Counted from the first letter of the stretch, positions 1-11,268 are shown. The stretch: 64,000 nt of DNA from Tillus elongatus (GCA_964006375.1 OZ023266.1:68481391-68545390), one strand, 5' to 3'. Numbers and translations: made by a program. Notes: generated from the sequence alone by a model not told the origin.

Positions 1-2
1 CA

Positions 3-1583
3 GTTAAATACTTTAGATATACCCTAGAAGGTCGCCATTTCACCATTTATACGGACCACAAACCTTTGACATACGCTTTTGAACAACGCGTCGATAAAGC
101 ATCTCCAAGGCAACTACGACATTTAGACTTCCTAGGTCAATTTACCACAGACATTCGCTACATACCAGGTCCTACAAACATTCCCGCAGACTATTGTTCT
201 CGCATTGAAACAATTTCACTTTCTTCCACTGTGTCACTCCAAGAAATTGCGCAAGCTCAGTCATCTTGTGAGGAACTCAAACACCTTCTGCAGTCTAAAT
301 ATTCCTCATACAAATTTCAAAACATGCCTCTTGACAACGGAATGAATCTTATTTGCGATTCTTCTTCAAAGAAACTTCGCCCATTCATTCCGCTCAAATT
401 TCGCCGAAAGATTTTCGATTCTATCCACAATTTATCTCACCCAGGCATATCAGCTTCAGTCGATCTGGTCCAGGATAGATTTTGTTGGCCCAAATTGAAA
501 CGCGATGTATCTCTTTGGTCTAAAACTTGCATTCCCTGCCAGAAAGTCAAGATATGGAGACACACTTCCAGTGCCATTGGACAATACACCCCAGCCATGA
601 GAAGATTCTCGCATATAAATGTTGACATTGTGGGACCATTACCACTATCACAAGGTCAACGCTATCTGTTAACAATAATAGACAGATTTTCTCGATGGCC
701 CGAAGCAATTCCATTGTCAGATATTACAGCAGAAACAGTAGCGAACACTATTTTATCATGCTGGATCTCTCGTTTCGGTGTTCCGCAATACATCACCACA
801 GACAGAGGTAAACAATTCGATTGCCACCTTTTCACACACCTCACTAAAACACTAGGTGCAGACCACATCAAGACCACAGCTTACCACCCAGCAGCAAATG
901 GTGTAATCGAGAGATGGCATAGAGTTCTGAAACAGGCCTTGAAAGCTCATATGGACGAAAACTGGGTCGCTAAATTGCCAATTGTGTTACTAGGACTCAG
1001 ATCGTACATAATTCCAGAATATCGCTCAACACCCGCTGAAATAGTCTATGGAGAATCAATCAAACTTCCCACCGACTTTTTCAACAGCACACAAGCTCAT
1101 GATGTTCCACCACTTATATCTCAGCTGAAAGAAGACATAAGGAAACTTCGACCAGTACCTTTTAAACACCATACTGCAAAAAAGGTATTTGTCCATCCTA
1201 AGCTTATGGAAGCTCCTTTTGTTTTTGTTCGCATTGATATTCCGCGAAAAACTCTCGAACCAGTTTATGACGGCCCCTTTGAAGTGTTATCCCGAACTGA
1301 CAAAGTCTTCAAAATCAAGAAATCACACGGAGAAGAGACAATTTCTGTTGACCGTCTTAAACCCGCATTCATTCTTTGTGATAACGAACAGACAACTTTC
1401 CACCCTCAGAGACATCCTAGTGAAACTGAAAGTGACAGTGAAAGTCCAACACCTAGTGAAACTGAAAGTGACAGTGAAAGTCCAACACCCAGTGAAACTG
1501 AAAGTGACAGTGAAGTTCCCGTTCCCGTTCAAACTACACGCCATGGACGTAGAGTTCGATTTCCACGAAGATACTTGAACTAA
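3..1583 (+). CDS. Ty3/gypsy Pol C-terminal part: RNase H end and integrase (5' partial)
   Basis: The reading frame is open from base 3, so the protein is cut by the window edge; the ATG at 66 is internal. The first ~65 residues are the end of the RNase H domain (TDHKPLTY, then the HLDFLGQF and [15 protein letters not shown] motifs that close gypsy RNase H). Next come the integrase zinc finger (HNLSHPG ... CIPC), then the DDE core with [17 protein letters not shown] and the Glu in NGVIERWHR, and a C-terminal chromatin/DNA-binding region ([14 protein letters not shown] ... DRLKPA). It integrates retrotransposon cDNA into the host genome. The end carries three tandem copies of an acidic [12 protein letters not shown] unit. 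There is no internal stop, so this may be a recent copy. The stop lies 25 bases before the LTR, as expected for a pol that ends the element; no env is present. Confidence 0.95.
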   Translation, partial: VKYFRYTLEGRHFTIYTDHKPLTYAFEQRVDKASPRQLRHLDFLGQFTTDIRYIPGPTNIPADYCSRIETISLSSTVSLQEIAQAQSSCEELKHLLQSKYSSYKFQNMPLDNGMNLICDSSSKKLRPFIPLKFRRKIFDSIHNLSHPGISASVDLVQDRFCWPKLKRDVSLWSKTCIPCQKVKIWRHTSSAIGQYTPAMRRFSHINVDIVGPLPLSQGQRYLLTIIDRFSRWPEAIPLSDITAETVANTILSCWISRFGVPQYITTDRGKQFDCHLFTHLTKTLGADHIKTTAYHPAANGVIERWHRVLKQALKAHMDENWVAKLPIVLLGLRSYIIPEYRSTPAEIVYGESIKLPTDFFNSTQAHDVPPLISQLKEDIRKLRPVPFKHHTAKKVFVHPKLMEAPFVFVRIDIPRKTLEPVYDGPFEVLSRTDKVFKIKKSHGEETISVDRLKPAFILCDNEQTTFHPQRHPSETESDSESPTPSETESDSESPTPSETESDSEVPVPVQTTRHGRRVRFPRRYLN

Positions 1584-1608
1584 TAGCGTTGCCACTGAGA
1601 GGGGAGTA

Positions 1609-1888
1609 TGTGGCGGTGGTTCCGACCGCAGTGTTTTAGTCAACACTACCCTATGTTTCTCTTGACAGCTAAAACGTTGCGTTACGTTATTCGACAGCAA
1701 GCTGTCAAGAACTACTATATAAGAGACACCAGGGATCTCTCTCGCTCTCTCCTCGCTACTAACCGACACAGTGAAGATACGTCTCTCCACGCTCGGTCAG
1801 TTATCTGTTATGTGCTGTCTGTGATTGTTTTATAGTTAAATGTATAGTTTATTCAGTTAGTGAAATAATAAAGTATATTAAATGTTTA
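1609..1888 (+). repeat. 3' LTR of the gypsy element
   Basis: It begins TGTGGCGGTGG directly after a purine run (GAGAGGGGAG) that serves as polypurine tract. It contains a TATATAAG box at about 1716, a short hairpin gacag/ctgtc just upstream, and AATAAA at about 1868. The right boundary is judged from loss of LTR-like sequence and the start of LINE coding at 1892, so it is good to a few bases only. The 5' LTR is outside the window. Confidence 0.8.
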
Positions 1889-1891
1889 CGT

Positions 1892-2564
<673 letters not shown>

Positions 2565-2714
2565 GTATAATATATAATATATTATTTAATTATTAAGGGT
2601 TATGCTTCAAAATAAAGCAGATTTCACTATTTATTGGATTCACTAATTTTATTCTTCAATTACATTAATTCTATATATTACGAAGGCGTAGAACGGCCAC
2701 TAGATGAAAATATT

Positions 2715-2950
2715 TATAATTTCGACTTTAAACATGAAATTATACTAATTTCGAGTTTAAACACGAAATTAGCTATAATTTACAGTTTAAACTCGAAATT
2801 ATACTAATTTCGAGTTCAAACACGAAATTATGCTTAACTTCGACTTTAAACATGAAATTATACTAATTTCGAGATTGAACACGAAATTAGTATAATTTAC
2901 AGTTTAAACACGAAATTATACTAATTTCGTGTTTAAAGTCGAAATTATAA
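2715..2950. repeat. Palindromic tandem repeat of the left foldback arm
   Basis: Repeats of about 35-40 bases built on cgaaattaNNNtaatttcg with GTTTAAAC-like centres (for example ACTAATTTCGAGTTTAAAC). Each unit is itself nearly palindromic, so the whole block can fold on itself. The matching block in the right arm is 8290-8655. Confidence 0.9.
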
Positions 2951-3555
2951 ATGGGTGTTGTCTGCTGTGTCGACTAGCTAGGTTATGTAAATGGTTTTAT
3001 TGATATATTAATTATTAAATACTAGGTGTTTCAATTCTCGAGGTACTTAAAATAATAGAATAGAGTTTATTTTACACTTGCTTTGCAACAATTGGAAATC
3101 TTGTTTAACATTAAACCATAATATATTTGTCAATAAAAGGCACATAAGACGAAAACTGTGTACCGACACAAAATCTTCCCGAATAAAGGGAATGAAAGTA
3201 AAGGTAATAATAACGAGTCATTATCACTGATAGCCCTTCTCACAAATCATTATTTGACATTTTTGTACCGTAAACTCTTTCAAAAAATAAGACCTAAATT
3301 TTATTTTTGATTACAATTATTATTTTATTTAAAAAAAATTTCATACCACTTCGGATTTAGGGTTTTTGGAGCATTTGGAACAAGTTTTGTTAAAATATAT
3401 TTTTTTTATTGAAAAATATCGATTGCATTTTAACCGTACAATTTTGCATTATAGCAAATCAGCTTGCATTTTGATATGGAAAATTAATTTTGATCTTAAC
3501 GAGGCCTTGATAATATTTTATTATTTGGTCAAAATTGTAGAAAAACAAAGAAATT

Positions 3556-3582
3556 TGTCTATGTGTGTGTGTGTGTGTGTGT
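3556..3582. repeat. (TG)n microsatellite in the left foldback arm
   Basis: A short TG array whose inverted counterpart (CA)n occurs at about 7298-7312 in the right arm. This supports the arms being true inverted copies. Confidence 0.85.
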
Positions 3583-3645
3583 ATGTGTAGGTATTTATCA
3601 TTTATGTATCATTATAACTTAAAAAGTATTTGACCAATTTTATTT

Positions 3646-5140
3646 AAGCACTATTTTGTGAGGTTTCTCTGTCACTCAGCTTTGACAAATCGACAACAGC
3701 TGATTTACAGCAGAAACACTGCTGGACTATATCATTGGCATATCCATTTGCACAATCATTCATCTGTTGGCGCTTTGTGAACACGGTCACCGTATAGATT
3801 AAACTAAAGTGATATTGTGGCTTACCAACAATACTAACCTTTTTTGACAAAAATGTAATGCTTATAACATTAAACTGGCAGACTGCATCACCTCTAAGTA
3901 ACTCGGACAACGCATATTCGCAGATCCTATTTAATACTACATATACCTGGATTTTGAGGGTTTATGATTGACTACAATAGTCTACAAATGAATAAAATGT
4001 TCGAGACGCAGCAAGTGCGTTATGGTAGTAAATTTTCATAAGAATAATATATTATAGTGATTTCGCCTTATATTAAAAGTTATAAAACATTACTTTATTT
4101 AATTAGGAACAGTAAAAATAGTGTAAAGAAGAGCAAGCAAGAAAATGATCTCTAACATAAATATTTATACAGTAATTTGGATATAAAACTCAAACAAAAC
4201 AATTGATAAACAGGAAATATATACTCAACAAAAAATACACCAGAAAGCTGAACATAAAAAAGTTCCCGTGGGTCATGCATTGGGGGTGATTGTATGCATG
4301 CAGAAGGGGAATAAGAACACCCAGGACGAAGAGGGTTTCTTTCGGCTGAAAAATACGGGGGGGGGGGTCCTTCCCCTTGTACAGGCATACAACTACCTTC
4401 AAAGCATAAAGCACAAGAAAAATTTCTTGGGAGCAACCCCCAACAAAGTTACTGGACCTGGGAGACTATGGGTGTTGTGCGGGGTAGACAGGGTTTATAG
4501 GAGATATTGCTGCAAAATGTGAAAAACGCATCTTTTCAAAGTCCGACTAAATGGTTTTTTACCATTTTCCGCTCATATTTTCTCCCTGCCCAGCACCCAT
4601 ATTGATTCTTGGTCTCTTACATCTCTTGAGGGTTGTTTGCAAGAAATTTGCCTTGTGGCTAGTGCATCCAAGGAGGGTTCTAAGCATGTTTCTGAAAAAA
4701 TTAAAACCCTCCGTGGAGTAAACTATCAATTTACAGAATTACATTTAACTTCGTCGCCATAATGTCTTTTTCAGATAATATCGAATACAGCATTAAAGTA
4801 AATAAATTCACTTGCTGTTTCACTTCTTTTTTTATTTTCATATTACATATATAAGCACATCCTAAGTGAGTATAATAGGGGGGGGGGGAATTAAGGCGCT
4901 ACACAAACTTATAAATAGAGAAGACATTTTGATCGTGGCTAAATGTATGCACACAAAAACTAGTAAAATACATTTATAAGATCTAATGAAAAACAACGGT
5001 TTTACGATATTATTTTAAATAAACCAACAGGAATACGTTTCGCGGAGATTTCGCAATTCGCGAGTGTTTGAACCTAGTTTTTGTACAAGACTACATTGAA
5101 ATCCGGTTGACCGCAAGCAAGCCACTTGTAAATTAAGCTC
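3646..5140. other. Foldback interior, no recognisable gene
   Basis: Unique-looking AT-rich DNA. It contains G-runs at about 4360 and 4877 and one copy (4005-4027) of the GCAAGTGCGTTATGGTAG motif seen at other sites. At about 4985-5090 there is a half-copy of a MITE family whose other members are at 10115 and 10413. Short frames at 4268-4522 and around 4560-4760 have no family that I recognise. Confidence 0.6.
4985..5090 (-). mobile_element. MITE family A, truncated copy
   Basis: Reads, on the minus strand, CTAGGTTCAAACACTCGCGAATTGC... then CGAAACGTATTCC and TTGGTTTA. This matches the terminal and subterminal sequence of the copies at 10115-10257 and 10413-10510. The opposite half is not recognisable. 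Confidence 0.65.
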
Positions 5141-6575
5141 TAACCTGCCAGAAATGCCATATAAAAACATATAAAAAACTATGGGGTTCTATATGGTTAA
5201 ATATGAGTATTTGAAACATGAATTCCGACAGAAACCACATACGAACCCTACATGATTTTTCATATAAATATACAGGGGTTTCATATGGAAATCCCCATGG
5301 AAACCCATTACTAAATATGGAAAATATGGTAGCTTATATGAAATTTCACATAAGATATCTCACAATAGTATGGAAATCAATTTAGAATCCTTCCAAAACG
5401 GAACTCCCTATAGATCGCTATAATTCCATTTGAGCAATCTGATTGGTTGAAATCTGAAACAAAACTCCCGCCAGTAATTATAATGCAACATAACCTGTCA
5501 TAAATGCATATTCTCTATATAGTTGTATACATTAGGGTCAATAATTCTAACCAGTTAATATGTGTGATTAGTGTTTAAATCAGTGGAAATCAAATATGAA
5601 AGGTTCAAGCAAAAATAAGCTATATAAATTTTGAGGTTAGGTTTAAATTAAATTCCAATATTTTGTTAATGATACATTTACATCGCAAAAGATACATTTA
5701 CATCGCAAAAGACTTAGACAGATTGCTTCAGGAGGTCGAAATAACACCAATTACACTTGTCAATTCTCCTGATCTAAAACATGTCAACGACGTTCCTTAC
5801 CCACGTTAATTAGACCACAGGTTCAACTAATGTTTTTAATAGTTAAATTTGATAATTATTGTTAATTAATTAAATTATTTTGTACTTACAAACAGAACCC
5901 AGCACCCATAAAACCTTCGAAAGCATCACATAAACAAAAAACGTTGATCGTTGAACAGTTGACAACGACTCTCGGCAAATCAGCGAGCAATATTCACCAA
6001 TACAGATCGCGTAACAGTTAAGCTCTTGTGATTCTGATTGGTTCTTTGACATCGTCATCTTATACGGATTTCCGTGGCATATTCAATTATTTCATAAAAT
6101 GATCCTTATAGAAACCTAACAATACCCCATAGATCACTTTCTGGATTTCTATGTGGTATTCCTAGAAAGGGAATTCCGTACAAATCCACATATAATGCAC
6201 AACCCTTCCACATACATTTCCCATTAACCTTATACAGACTAGTCAAACCACATAGGTTTCCTTATAGGTTTTTTATGGATTTCTATGTGGTATTCTTAGA
6301 AAGGGAATTCCGTACAACTCCACATATAATGCACAACCCTTCCACATACATTTCCCATTAACCTTATACAGACTAGTCAACCACATAGGTTTCCTTATAG
6401 GTTTTTTTTATGGATTTCTATGTGGTATTCTTAGAAAGGGAATTCCGTACAATTCCACATATAATGCACAACCCTTCCACATACATTTCCCATTAACCTT
6501 ATACAGACTAGTCAAACCACATAGGTTTCTTTATACGTTTTAATAGTATTTCCATAAGTCATTTCTAGCAGGGTA
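5141..6575. mobile_element. Second, nested foldback-like element
   Basis: The ends are inverted (ACCTGCCAGAAATG at the left; the right end reads, in reverse complement, CCCTGCTAGAAATG), with TA on either side. The subterminal sequence is also inverted and built of CATATGG/CCATATG-rich words. A related repeat at about 50585-50710 (minus strand) lacks the insert, which supports these boundaries. No transposase is seen. Confidence 0.75.
6144..6535. repeat. Three tandem copies of a ~132-bp unit
   Basis: The unit starts at GGATTTCTATGTGGTATTC and runs through GGGAATTCCGTACAA, ATAATGCACAACCCTTCC, CATTTCCCATTAACC and GACTAGTCAA(A)CC. Copies start near 6144, 6273 and 6412 and are nearly identical, so the amplification is recent. 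It lies in the right end of the nested foldback element. Confidence 0.9.
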
Positions 6576-7240
6576 GGATTGGACGGTTAACAAACATAGG
6601 TATGTCTAATTTTAAGCGGGAACCTGTACCTGTTTGAAACATACAAGATGGGAAATGCATAAATACGCTTTAAACTGCTATTTATTAAAAAAATATTGAC
6701 CAAGTAACCTACGAACTCATCGATAATAAAAATTATGGATCTGGTAACTTATCTATCAGTAACATTCTCATTTTGTAAGCAGGTTTTTATACTTGCAAAG
6801 AACGTCAAGCCGCCTGCAGTCGCATGCTATAATTTAGCGCTTTTGGGCACAAACATTGTCCCGGTATTAGAAAAGAAATGGGACAGGACTGACAGTTTAC
6901 ATTGTTAGTTTGTACATAGTCTCCATCTATAACATTTTGTGTAAACTAGAGCTGTCGTGCCGATATACTACCTGGTTCCGCACTGACATGGTATCCCTGT
7001 CGTACACCGCTGAAATGTATCGGTAGTCAGCAGATAAAACTCAGCAGTTGGCGCCTGGTGAACTAAGCCAACATATGATTGCCGAGTTTTGGCACAAAAT
7101 TTAATTTCCTCCAAATAGCTTACTTATTACTGAAGATAAAAGCATTTTCATAAAGAAAATGTAACATTTTCCAGGACAAATTAGTCAAGCTGGCTAACAG
7201 ACTCATTCAAGCTATTTACAAAAGAAGCACACATGTCAAC
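6576..7240. other. Foldback interior, no gene seen
   Basis: The first ~75 bases (GACGGTTAACAAACATAGGT...) match the repeat at 50600-50640 on the minus strand. The rest is AT-rich DNA without open frame or RNA signature that I can support. Confidence 0.6.
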
Positions 7241-7492
7241 TTTAAATAAAATCGGTCAAATACTTTTTACGTTATGATGATACATAAAAGTACCTACACA
7301 CACACACACACATACAAAAACAGACAAATTCCTTTGTTCTTCTATGATTTTAACTTACTTAAATAATAAAAGATTATCAAAGCCTCGTTAAGATCAAAAT
7401 TCATTTTCCATTTCAGAATGTGAAGTCATCTGAAATGATTCAAAATTGTATGGTAGAAATGCAATCGATATTTTTTAATAATAAAATTAAAA

Positions 7493-7856
7493 GTAGAGCC
7501 TCTGTGGTTCAGGGGTTAGAACGTGTGCCTCTGAACCGAAGGGTACTGGGTTCGTTCCCAGGGTTCTCCTTTCACTTTTTCAGTACAAACTGTAACATTA
7601 ACATCCACCGAGGTTCTGGCGTTGTATTTGAGCAAGTTGAATGTCTGCACGTTCCGCACTTCGGAGGGGGCGTAAAGCCGTCGGTCCCGTGTCCATGCGA
7701 TGTTGGGCACGTGAAAGATCCCTACCCTCCTTACAGAAAGGCAGGGGTTCGGCAAAATTTCCAGGATAGTGAAGTGAAACTGCTCCCTGGCGTCGGTGAT
7801 TGGACATAGTCCCGTAAATAGGCCGACGTTTAAGAAACAAAACACACTAATAAAAA
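7493..7856 (+). mobile_element. tRNA-headed SINE inserted in the right foldback arm
   Basis: The head reads TCTGTGGTTCAGGGGTTAGA with an A-box-like TGGTTCAGGGG at 7505 and a B-box GGTTCGTTCCC at 7549, so it derives from a tRNA and is a likely RNA polymerase III unit. A GC-richer body follows (GAGGGGGCGTAAAGCCGTC, GGGCACGTGAAAGATCCC), with a 3' end TAATAAAAAAATA. The matching place in the left arm (about 3400-3420, inverted) lacks it and reads straight through, so the insertion borders are visible. An AATAAAA-like target duplication is possible but low-complexity. Confidence 0.8.
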
Positions 7857-8289
7857 AATATATTTTAAGAAAATTTGTTCTAAATGGTCCAAGAACCATA
7901 AATCCGAAGTTATGTTAAATTAAGAAAAAATCAAAATCATTGTAATCAAAAATAAATTTTAAATCTTATTTTTTTACGTTACAAAAATATGTCAAATAAT
8001 GATAATGTCAGAACATCTATCTGTGATAATGACTCTGTTATTATCATCACTTTCCGTTCATCCGCTTTCTTCGGGAAGATTTAGTGTAGGTACGCAGTTT
8101 TCGTCTTAGGTGTCTTTATTATGGTTTAATGCTAAACAAGATATAATTTTTAAAAGTGTAAAATAGAACTCTATTAGTACTTCCATTATTTTAAGTACCT
8201 CGAGAATTGAAACACCTCGTATTTAATAATTAATATATCAACAAAACCATTTACATAACCTAGCTAGTCGACACAGCAGACAACACCCA

Positions 8290-8655
8290 TTTATAATTTC
8301 GACTTTAAACACGAAATTAGTATAATTTCGTGTTTAAACTGTAAATTATACTAATTTCGTGTTCAATCTCGAAATTAGTATAATTTCATGTTTAAAGACG
8401 AAATTAAGCATAATTTCGTGTTTGAACTCGAAATTAGTATAATTTCGAGTTTAAACTGTAAATTATAGCTAATTTCGTGTTTAAACTCGAAATTGGTATA
8501 ATTTCATGTTTAAAGTCGAAATTAAGCATAATTTCGTGTTTGAACTCGAAATTAGTATAATTTCGAGTTTAAACTGTAAATTATAGCTAATTTCGTGTTT
8601 AAACTCGAAATTAGTATAATTTCATGTTTAAAGTCGAAATTATAAATATTTTCAT
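8290..8655. repeat. Palindromic tandem repeat of the right foldback arm
   Basis: Inverted counterpart of the block at 2715-2950, with about 130 more bases of units. One ~130-bp segment (TAATTTCATGTTTAAAG... to CTGTAAATTATAGC) is directly duplicated. Confidence 0.9.
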
Positions 8656-8689
8656 CTAGTGGCCGTTCTACGCCTTCGTAATATATTAA

Positions 8690-9300
8690 CTGAAATATTT
8701 GATTTCATTATTTTAACTCATTTAATATAATTATTGATAATATAATTGGACGTGGCAACGCTGTGTAAAATTTAAACAGCCGAGCGATGCTTGGGAACGT
8801 ATGCAAATATTCGCACATACTTAGAGTATCAATCTTGAGGATTACCAAAATTCATTTATAATGTAGTTATAAAGCCTGCCATCATACATTTTCTTAATAA
8901 AACAAGAAATAACACAAATTGGACAACTTGTATGCAGCACAATACATATTACAACATAACAGTGTTGCAAGATGTATTTATCACAGATGGTTAAATGAAA
9001 TTGAACTGTTAAAGATAATAGCTGGCAAAACAGGATAAAAATTTTGAATTCTGAACACATGTGTAAGCACGTAAACTGCAGGGCTACGATGCCTCCTATG
9101 TATTTTTTTAAACTTAATACTAACCAAACCAGTCCTTCCATTCTGACTGCCCCTGTAACTCGGGGGTTAGTTTAACAAAGAACTCATTTGTTTTGTCTGG
9201 TTTATTATTTACAATGGTATTGACAAGGTACATTTTCAAAACAGCATTTTCTAACTTTTTCACCCCTAAAACAATAATGTTCAGTTCACAAAGTAAAAAG
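8690..9300. other. Putative first intron of WDR91, no coding sequence recognised
   Basis: On the minus strand this follows the WDR91 exon donor. The frame at 8842-9141 has no recognisable family. WDR91 exon 2 is not seen here. Confidence 0.5.
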
Positions 9301-9319
9301 CAAGGCTAGCATATTTTAC

Positions 9320-9563
9320 CAGGAGTGAAATGGCTTTCAAGTTTTGTAAACATGTGCTGATCTAGATGACTCCATAATTCCCTCAGCGAGTTTAAATCGT
9401 AAATATTTACCAAATGTAAAATTTGTTCAATAATCTTATCAACTCTAAAACTCCTTTCTTTGTCGGTTTTTAAATCACAATCTAAAGACTTGAGAGTAGA
9501 GCCAAAACCTCTAAATAGTAAGTACTCCTTTATCAATTCATCTAATGTTTGAACATGAGCCAT
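9320..9563 (-). CDS. WDR91: WDR91, first coding exon
   Basis: The 81 residues start MAHVQTLDELIKEYLLFRGF and include FRVDKIIEQI and a closing YDLNSLRELWSHL. They match the N-terminal region of the WD-repeat protein WDR91, which in animals binds Rab7 and dampens endosomal PI3-kinase activity during early-to-late endosome conversion. Position, spacing and the DELxxEYLLFRGF motif are those of the family N-terminus, so the second Met of the open frame (9563) is taken as start rather than the one at 9584. The exon ends at a good donor (CTCCTG/GTAAAATATG, phase 1) and the frame stops soon after. Later exons, with the WD40 repeats, would lie at lower coordinates and none is visible. The first intron is therefore very long, or the gene is broken. 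Confidence 0.85.
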
Positions 9564-9569
9564 TTTAAA

Positions 9570-10110
9570 ATATGTAGTTCCCAATTAGGGTGAAGGTTTT
9601 TTTTGGTATGACTTTATGAGTTTTGTAGAAAAGGAATGTAATATGTAATTATAAACTGTATAAAACACAAAAAAGTAAATTATCAATTCTAATTTAACAT
9701 TGACATTTAACCAGAATTCCAGAATTATTTTTTATTTTGACATGATATAATAAATGTCAAAATGAGCTGTTTATATTGGTTTTCTTTTTCTGGCCTGCAT
9801 ATTTTAGTAGCTATCCTAGGTCAACACTGCCATCGATTTCACTCTCAAAAACATTAATAAGAATCTTATGATAACTAGAATGCCTAATTTTCTTTATTGC
9901 GGTTGAACTTCTCTTTAAATATTTAGGTAGGGACATTGTGTTTATTTGGAGTATATTATTTTAAGTAGATGGTAAATAATTTGACTTGTACACAGTATCA
10001 GAATTGTTGTAATGTTTTTATCACTCCTTCCCTAAATAAACACGATATTGCATGAAGTTTTAGCTCAGTTCTGTAATTAAAGTTCTATCACCTACATCAC
10101 GCAAGCGTAT
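9570..10110. other. Upstream region of WDR91, nothing specific seen
   Basis: AT-rich intergenic DNA that should hold the WDR91 promoter (minus strand). No TATA box or other element could be assigned with confidence. Confidence 0.4.
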
Positions 10111-10114
10111 TAAG

Positions 10115-10257
10115 CTAGGTCTATAGAAACGTGAAATGCGAATTGCTGTGCGTATTCCCCATTGGTTTATTAAGAATAATATTACTATATATTATTTCAA
10201 ATAAATGAATGGGAATACGTTTAGCAATTTAAAATTTGCGTCTGTATGAACCTATAG
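10115..10257. mobile_element. MITE family A, near-complete palindromic copy
   Basis: The inverted ends are CTAGGTCTATAGAAACG and, in reverse complement from the right, CTATAGGTTCATACAGACG. Both halves then share GCAATT-type words and GTATTCCC with ATTGGTTTA/ATTCATTTA. The centre is AATAATATTACTATATATTATT. The structure is that of a short non-autonomous DNA transposon. Confidence 0.75.
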
Positions 10258-10412
10258 CATTATGCAATACATGTACTTTTTAGAATTCAGTGCAATGATA
10301 AATTATAAGATTTTTTAGATAAATATGTTATGTTGTGAACACTGCACATGAATTAACAGTTGAGTTTAAAATTGAAGTTATGTTACTTTCTGGCACCTGA
10401 GACTTAGACGTA

Positions 10413-10510
10413 AGCTAGGTTCATACACTCGCGCATTGCTAAATCACAGCGAAACATATCCCTATTGTTTTTTAAATAATGTAATATTATTTAATATGGA
10501 CCAATGGAAT
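10413..10510 (+). mobile_element. MITE family A, left part
   Basis: Begins AAGCTAGGTTCATACACTCGCGCATTGC, close to the copy at 5090 in reverse complement, then CGAAACATATCCCTATTG and an AATAATGTAATATTATT centre. The right half is only faintly similar (GACCAATGGAATGCA), so the copy is degraded. Confidence 0.65.
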
Positions 10511-10829
10511 GCATGAATCACTTAAGACTGCTTGTGCAATTCGAGGGATTGAGCATAGTTTAAGAGAGTTTGTTAGTTAAATGATCGATTCATTAGTGTG
10601 TTGTTGATCCTTTCTCGACTATAAATCTTTTTAAAGCTAAGTTAAGATGTACCAATAAATATGGCAACATAACTTGAAGACACCTTTAATGAGGGTTATT
10701 TAAATTTTGAATTACCACTTCAAAGACGGAAACAAGTACTAGGGAACAACAATATAATAAACATTAGATAAAAAACAATTAATTTACGTTTCACATAAGA
10801 AGTTCTTGCCGAAGACAAGGTATACATAG

Positions 10830-11268
10830 TATCACATTTGTCTATGAGAATTAAGTTTATGGACTTCGTAACTTCTATGGTCAGTTGTAGTATGTCGGTG
10901 ACAGCGAACACTCTGGCATTATATTTCTAGAAGGGACCAGTGACAGGTGTAGAAAAGTGTGGAAGGTCTAGAATCGCTATGGAGACTATAAATAGACGAA
11001 CGGTACATAGAGTGAGCCAGTTCAGTATTGAATTAGTGCGGTGTAGAATATGTGATCATAGAGTATTAAGCAAGTCAGCAGTAAGTGTTGGTGTATAAGA
11101 AGCGATCACAGAAGGCGAATAGTGGAATATAGTTCTATGGACATTTAATAATAGAGAGAAATATTTTAGTTGATACTGGTGTTGGAAAATAGTTGCTAAT
11201 AATAAATTAATAGTTTGGAAAGCTGTGTTTTGTTAGTCAACAAATCCAGAATCCCGTAGAACGTAACA
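10830..11268 (+). repeat. 5' LTR of a gypsy deletion derivative
   Basis: 439 bp, starting TATCACATTTGTC (the canonical TG altered to TA) and ending CGTAACA. It matches the 3' LTR at 13207-13645 throughout, with scattered substitutions and short indels. It contains CTATAAATAGAC as TATA box at about 10986. A primer-binding site, TGGTGTCAGAAGTGGG, follows at 11271. Confidence 0.92.

Larger units (their letters stand above)
2674..8686. mobile_element. Foldback-type DNA element with ~1-kb inverted arms
   Basis: The left arm (about 2674-3645) and right arm (about 7240-8686) are inverted copies. Both outer ends read ATATATTACGAAGGCG followed by TAGAACGGCCACTAGATG. The arms then share a palindromic tandem repeat, a single-copy stretch (GTCGACTAGCTAGGTT, a TG/CA microsatellite) and an inner part. 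The right arm is longer because it has extra repeat units and a SINE insertion. Flanks suggest a palindromic ATATAT target duplication, but this is ambiguous in AT-rich DNA. No transposase is visible inside, so it looks non-autonomous. Mutator-like or Foldback-like affiliation is inference only. Confidence 0.8.

Noticed and set aside
1323..1790. 155-residue minus-strand ORF across the gypsy end and LTR
   Set aside because: Antisense shadow of the integrase C-terminus and its tandem repeat; no family similarity.
4152..4522. Overlapping ORFs of 74-94 residues with G-run
   Set aside because: No recognisable family, low-complexity G tract, and opposite-strand frames of similar length; likely chance.
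7499..7575. Possible functional tRNA gene
   Set aside because: Boxes A and B are present but the acceptor and anticodon stems do not pair as a cloverleaf, and a SINE body follows directly.
7420..7899. Three overlapping ORFs of 80-129 residues
   Set aside because: They span the tRNA-headed SINE, which is GC-richer and so has fewer stops; no coding evidence.
8842..9141. 99-residue ORF as WDR91 exon 2
   Set aside because: Hydrophobic, Cys/Ile-rich, no similarity to WDR91, and no acceptor in the right phase.
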